Source: Dysgonamonadaceae bacterium
Lineage (GTDB): Bacteria > Bacteroidota > Bacteroidia > Bacteroidales > Dysgonomonadaceae
Reading direction: 5' to 3'
Assembly: GCA_031269865.1 (NCBI GenBank)
Contig: JAISYO010000181.1
Location: 1-32,775, forward strand
Length of the DNA stretch: 32,775 nt
Below are positions 25,507 through 32,775 of the stretch, piece by piece. A model generated the notes under the pieces. The model searched no databases. It saw nothing but the letters and a program-made list of their open reading frames with translations, and was not told the DNA's origin. The first letter of the stretch is position 1, and each line of letters begins with the position of its first letter. Position numbers and translations under genes: made by a program.

Positions 25507-27726
25507 TTATAGCGGATCCACGTTATAGGACAGTATAATGTATTTATAATCTGCATTTTTCCTCATTTTTTGCTCGGCGTGGATAATGTTCTCGCGCAGT
25601 TGCGATGGGGGTAGTCCCGCTTCGAGTTTCAACAATATCTCGCGGATATAGTACGATTGTATGCGGCTTACGAGCGGTTTCGCCGGACCGAGCACCCGAT
25701 CGGACAAGGTTTGTCGCAAGGCTTCCGCCATTCGTTGCGAAGCCGCTTCCGCCACATCTTCCTTTTTGTGCTTTAACACAATGGATATGAGTCGGAAGAA
25801 TGGGGGATAACGAAAGTTTTTCCGTTCAGCCATCTGCGCCAAAAAGAAACCGCGATAATCGTTGTTTTCCACGAAGCGGTAGATGGCTTGGGCGGGATCG
25901 GACGTTTGTATGACGACTGTCCCCCGCTTGTTTTTTCTGCCGGCGCGTCCGCTGGTTTGCAGCATCATTTGAAAGCCTCTTTCGTAGGAACGGAAATCGG
26001 GGTGGTTGAGCAGGCTGTCGGCTGAAATAATCCCCACCACGCTCACGTTCTCGAAATCCAAGCCTTTCGCGAGCATTTGTGTGCCGATGAGGATTTGGAT
26101 TTTCTTGTCCTCAAAATCGGCGATGATTTTCCCTGCACTGTTTTTCGTCCGCGTGGTGTCGGTGTCCATTCGTGCGGAAACCGCATCGGGAAACAAATTC
26201 AGGGCTTCTTCTTCCACCTGTTCCGTGCCCTGCCCAAGAACGTCGATTTGCGTTTCGTGGCAAACGGGACATTCCTTCGGGATTTTATAGGTGGCGTTGC
26301 AATAGTGGCATTTCAGTTCGTTGAGGAATTTGTGGTAAGTCAGTGCGACATCGCAACGCTTGCACTTGGGTGTCCAAGCGCAGGAATTGCATTCGAGCAG
26401 GGGTGCGAATCCCCTTCGGTTTCGGAAAAGGATAACCTGTTCTCCGTCAGCCAATGCCCGTTGGATCAGTTCGATGAGCGAGGGGGACAAAATGGATTTC
26501 ATTTTTCGTTTTCGGCGCAGTTCGGCGGTGTTTTCCAAACGGATTTCGGGCAGTTCGATTTCCTCGAAGCGTTTAGAAAGCGTTACCAAGCCATATTTTC
26601 CGGTTTGGGCATTGTAATACGACTCGAAGGACGGCGTTGCCGATCCGAGCAACGTTTTCGCCCCCGACTGTTGCGCCATCACGATGGCGGTGTCGCGGGC
26701 GTGGTATCGCGGCGAAGGATCCTGCTGTTTGTAGCTGGTTTCGTGTTCTTCGTCCACGATGATGAGTCCGAGCTTGCTGAACGGAATAAACAGCGATGAG
26801 CGCACGCCCACGATGATGCCGTAAGGTCTGGGCGAAAGCATTTTCTGCCAGATTTCGGCGCGTTCGCTGTCGTTTATTTTGGAATGGTAAACGCCAAGTT
26901 TCGTCCCGAAAACACCGCGAAGCCGTTGTGTGAGCTGGGTGCTGAGTGCAATTTCGGGGACGAGGTATAAAACCTGCTTGCCGTCCTGCAACATTTCCTC
27001 GATGAGATGGATATAGATTTCCGTTTTTCCGCTGGACGTTACGCCGTGCAACAGGCATACCTGCTTTTGCTGAAAACTTTGTTTTATGGATAGGAAAGCC
27101 TCTTGTTGATAGGCGTTTAAGGCGTAAGGCTTGCGTTGAGCCTCAGCTGTTCCGAGTGGTAAATCAAATTTTTCGGTTTTTGCGGCAATTTTTTTGCGGA
27201 TAGCCTCGTCGGTGCTTATCGCGCCCTTGAAAACCATCGAATGGATATGTGGCAAGACGTTTTTTATGCCGACGGCTTTTTCCAAGGCTTTTATTTTTTT
27301 CGATGGGTCGTGCTGTAAGAAACCAACGATTTTCATTTCGGTGGGCGATAGGTTTTCCCAAGCGGAAAAGGTTTCGCCGAGCGAAATGGTGGTTTCGCTA
27401 TCCAATTTGAATTTGGAAGGCAGGGCTACGTAACACACCTCGCCCAAGGGACAGATATAATAAAACGAAATCCATTCCCAAAGCGACAATTGGTTTTGGG
27501 TAACGATGGGTTTCGAATCAACGAGCGAATGGATTTCTTTTAACTTGAAACCTGTTGGCTTGTCGGAATGTAATCGGGCTACAATCCCTGTACATAATTT
27601 GCGTTCGCCGAGAGGAACGATTACCCGGAATCCCTTAGACACAAGCGATTGCATCTCGTCAGGCACAATGTAGGTTAATGTCGCAAGAGGTAGGGGGCGG
27701 GGTAGAATTACATCGGCAAATAACAT
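25507..27726 (-). CDS. priA: primosomal protein N' (replication restart helicase PriA)
   Basis: LLHGVTSSGKTEIYIHLIEEML (Walker A), IIVDEEHETSYKQQ, LLGSATPSFESY, zinc-binding CNSCAWTPKCKRCDVALTYHKFLNELKCHYCNATYKIPKECPVCHE, QMLAKGLDFENV. Start set to ATG 27726 (MLFADVILPRPL). Confidence 0.97.
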   Translation of the reverse strand: MLFADVILPRPLPLATLTYIVPDEMQSLVSKGFRVIVPLGERKLCTGIVARLHSDKPTGFKLKEIHSLVDSKPIVTQNQLSLWEWISFYYICPLGEVCYVALPSKFKLDSETTISLGETFSAWENLSPTEMKIVGFLQHDPSKKIKALEKAVGIKNVLPHIHSMVFKGAISTDEAIRKKIAAKTEKFDLPLGTAEAQRKPYALNAYQQEAFLSIKQSFQQKQVCLLHGVTSSGKTEIYIHLIEEMLQDGKQVLYLVPEIALSTQLTQRLRGVFGTKLGVYHSKINDSERAEIWQKMLSPRPYGIIVGVRSSLFIPFSKLGLIIVDEEHETSYKQQDPSPRYHARDTAIVMAQQSGAKTLLGSATPSFESYYNAQTGKYGLVTLSKRFEEIELPEIRLENTAELRRKRKMKSILSPSLIELIQRALADGEQVILFRNRRGFAPLLECNSCAWTPKCKRCDVALTYHKFLNELKCHYCNATYKIPKECPVCHETQIDVLGQGTEQVEEEALNLFPDAVSARMDTDTTRTKNSAGKIIADFEDKKIQILIGTQMLAKGLDFENVSVVGIISADSLLNHPDFRSYERGFQMMLQTSGRAGRKNKRGTVVIQTSDPAQAIYRFVENNDYRGFFLAQMAERKNFRYPPFFRLISIVLKHKKEDVAEAASQRMAEALRQTLSDRVLGPAKPLVSRIQSYYIREILLKLEAGLPPSQLRENIIHAEQKMRKNADYKYIILSYNVDPL

Positions 27727-27752
27727 AGATTTTAATACATTCTCTCGCAAAA

Positions 27753-28370
27753 TTAAAAATAAACCGCGGCGTTTACTGTCCAATGCCCTTTCTTTCTGTT
27801 GAAAGCCTCTATCCATTTAGGCTCTTCCGTTGAATAGTCGTCGGTAAGTTTCATACTGTATCCGGCGCCGACTGAGAGCCGTTTGAAAAGTTCGATTCCC
27901 GCGCCAAAGTTCAAACCCGTGCCAAAGCTCTTGGCTTCGACACTATTTTGTAAGTCTTGTAAAAAACTGCTACCCATTTTGAAATGGGCGTAAGGTCCCC
28001 CCGAAATATAGATGTTGAAAATGCTGATTGGAAGGAATTTATACTTCAAATTGACAGGGACGTCCAAATAATGCACTTGGGCTTTGCTTAATGATTCCAC
28101 GCCTTGTACTATTTCTTTTACCGTAGTTTGATCGTTACCGTAAAGAAGCGATCCTTCCAACCCGAAATTTATGCCCGGAATCATAAATTCTGCCGTCGGT
28201 CCGATTTTGTAGCTGTTGTAGTTGCTTTCGTTCAGCATTTCGTTGTTGAGGGTTATTTTGTTCGCGCCGGCTTCCCCCCTGATTCCGAACTTCACTTGCG
28301 CATTGGTGCTTGCCGCCGTCGAAAGAAAAACGGCAACGAGAGAATGGAATAAAATTACGTTTGTTTTCAT
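27753..28370 (-). CDS. outer-membrane beta-barrel protein (PorT-like)
   Basis: Signal peptide MKTNVILFHSLVAVFLSTAASTNAQ; alternating amphipathic strands, FGIRGEAGANKI, VNLKYKFLPISIFNIYISGGPYAHFK, terminal aromatic (AAVYF). Confidence 0.8.
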   Translation of the reverse strand: MKTNVILFHSLVAVFLSTAASTNAQVKFGIRGEAGANKITLNNEMLNESNYNSYKIGPTAEFMIPGINFGLEGSLLYGNDQTTVKEIVQGVESLSKAQVHYLDVPVNLKYKFLPISIFNIYISGGPYAHFKMGSSFLQDLQNSVEAKSFGTGLNFGAGIELFKRLSVGAGYSMKLTDDYSTEEPKWIEAFNRKKGHWTVNAAVYF

Positions 28371-28479
28371 CGAATATCAATAAATTAGATTTGTTATGTT
28401 CGGGCAAATATAAGGTATCTTACGCAGAATGGGCGTAAAAAGTGCCGATAATTATTGTTAAAAAACCAATAAAAAAAAG

Positions 28480-28502
28480 AAACGCCCATTAAATAGGCGT
28501 TT
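28480..28502. terminator. Rho-independent terminator, potentially bidirectional
   Basis: AAACGCC-cattaaata-GGCGTTT with T-run on plus strand and (minus strand) GGGCGTTTCTTTTTTTT, downstream of sdhB. Confidence 0.75.
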
Positions 28503-28532
28503 TTTGGTATTTGGTTGGTTCAAAACAATTTC

Positions 28533-29288
<756 letters not shown>

Positions 29289-29310
29289 TGCTGTTTACTT
29301 TTTTTCAGAG

Positions 29311-31254
<1,944 letters not shown>

Positions 31255-31309
31255 ATTGTTCGTTTTATTTTGATTTATTTTTGATATGCGGTGGGTCGTT
31301 CCCTTTATT

Positions 31310-32025
31310 TTATTGGCAACAACTTATCTCGCAAGGGAAAAGGCTCTTTCCGTAGAACCACAGCGTTACTCCGGCGAAGCCGAGGAAGATGAGCGTAGCC
31401 AAAACGTAGGCGACAATTTTCCATCGTTTGAGCCATACCGCATTGTTCCACCCGACAGTTTGAATGCACTCCAAATGCCGTGCGTGAGATGAAACCACAG
31501 GGCGGTGTACCAAATCAGATAGGCAACCACAACCCACAAGTGGCTGAAATAGTACTCGATGAACGCCGCGCCATCGGTTGTGCCGATCGTCGTGCCGTCG
31601 CAAAGCGTGGCTTCCTCGTGTCCGAGTACTTCGGTAAACATCATATTATACCAAAACTGACTGAGGTGCAAGATAAAGAAACCGCACACAATCAGTCCGA
31701 TAACGAACATATTTTGCGAAGCCCAACTAACGCCCTTTGGTCTTGCGCTTACGGTGTAACGGTTGCTACCGCGAGCCTTGCGGTTTTGCAAGGTTAAGAG
31801 GGTGGCGTAAGTGAAATGCAGGGCGATGATGGCTGCCAGCACCGCCGTTGCCGCCACGGCATACCAATTGGATCCGAGCAGCGAGCAGATTGTGTTGTAA
31901 GCCTCAGCCGAGAAGACTGCCGCCACATTCATAGATAAGTGAAACAGCAAGAACAGGACGAGCACTATGCCGGATACACTCATAATAAGCTTCCGCCCGA
32001 TTGATGAATTAATTAACCAACTCAT
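31310..32025 (-). CDS. sdhC: succinate dehydrogenase/fumarate reductase cytochrome b subunit, interrupted by an apparent -1 frameshift near 31461
   Basis: [33 protein letters not shown] ... [12 protein letters not shown] in one frame, then [41 protein letters not shown] in the next frame to a stop at 31310. Confidence 0.88.
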
Positions 32026-32141
32026 AAAAATTTGTTTTATTGTTTTAATAATAATAATTTCAATAACCTAATACCTGCTATTAAACCATTGATTTACAGA
32101 TATTCACGTTTTTAATACGATACTATGTACATTTTACACTG

Positions 32142-32149
32142 CAAAAGTA
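32142..32149 (-). promoter_or_regulatory. candidate Bacteroidetes -7 element (TACTTTTG)
   Basis: Exact TAnnTTTG (minus strand TTACTTTTGCAGTG) upstream of sdhC. Confidence 0.5.
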
Positions 32150-32416
32150 ACAGATTTTGGCGGGAAATGAAGAATTGTTTGCGGAAATTTTTCTCTAATT
32201 GAAATTAATTAGAATGATTCTGCATTGTTTTTTTCATAGCCTTACATTCATCTAAACGCCGAAATCCGTTTGGACCTTGTAAAAAATCGTTTCGAAGGGA
32301 AATAAGAAGCTGTAAAATTTAAACAGCTTTTAAAAAATTTGAAAGTCTGCATCGAAGGTGCATTATCCGTGTTTTTTTGTAACTTTACCCCTGTTCACAC
32401 GTCCTTTTAATAGAAT

Positions 32417-32775
32417 ATGAATTTAGAGCGAGATTATTTTACGAGCAAAATTCTACCGCTGAAAAGGAAACTTTTCGCAAAGGCATTCACAATTTTGACT
32501 TCCGCCGAGGAAGCCGAAGATGCGGTGCAGGACGTGATGCTTGCCTTGTGGAACAAACGAACGGATTGGCAAACGATTGATAACGTGGAAGTTTATGCTA
32601 TGACACTCGTCAAAAATTTCGCCATCGACAGATTCAGGCGAAAAGGGTATCGCAGCGATTCGCTCGACGACGTGCCGGACGATGCACATCTTTCAGCCGA
32701 GCCGAATCCTCTCGAAGCGGCGGTAAGCAACGATGAACAGACGCTTGTCGAAAACATCATTGCCCGACTGCCGGA
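32417..32775 (+). CDS. ECF-type RNA polymerase sigma factor, 3' truncated by window edge
   Basis: Own translation: MNLERDYFTSKILPLKRKLFAKAFTILTSAEEAEDAVQDVMLALWNKRTDWQTIDNVEVYAMTLVKNFAIDRFRRKGYRSDSLDDVP...; region 2 motif AEDAVQDVMLALW. Not in the supplied ORF track because no stop is in the window. Confidence 0.9.
   Translation, partial: MNLERDYFTSKILPLKRKLFAKAFTILTSAEEAEDAVQDVMLALWNKRTDWQTIDNVEVYAMTLVKNFAIDRFRRKGYRSDSLDDVPDDAHLSAEPNPLEAAVSNDEQTLVENIIARLP

Noticed and set aside
26077-26799. 240-aa plus-strand ORF within priA
   Set aside because: Antisense to PriA helicase and zinc motifs.

Overview
Window from a Bacteroidales-like (Bacteroidota) genome, read by eye with no database search. 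The left ~25 kb is a carbohydrate-degradation locus. Plus-strand genes: truncated alpha/beta-hydrolase esterase, FAD-dependent oxidoreductase lipoprotein, TIM-barrel GH-like lipoprotein, DUF1680/GH127-type beta-L-arabinofuranosidase, NPCBM+GH27 alpha-galactosidase, second esterase, GH43-like propeller, DUF4838 protein, CotH-kinase lipoprotein and a serine beta-lactamase-like hydrolase. These converge at ~16.0 kb on minus-strand genes: truncated TlpA-like thioredoxin, GH43/GH32-like propeller, Tat-signal protein, GH105/GH88 and GH5. The right part is core-like: RidA/chorismatase-like protein, MBL-fold hydrolase, priA, outer-membrane beta-barrel, sdh/frd BAC, and the start of an ECF sigma factor that is missing from the supplied ORF track. 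The most notable observations are: (1) a relic 15-codon esterase tail plus a duplicated lipoprotein leader flanking the FAD oxidoreductase gene; (2) complementary N- and C-terminal halves of a decayed IS1595-family transposase, in opposite orientation ~9 kb apart, each joined to a broken host gene; (3) a single-base frameshift in sdhC; (4) a frameshifted glycoside-hydrolase remnant; (5) strong unexplained palindromes. I did not find convincing evidence of a wholly new biological system.
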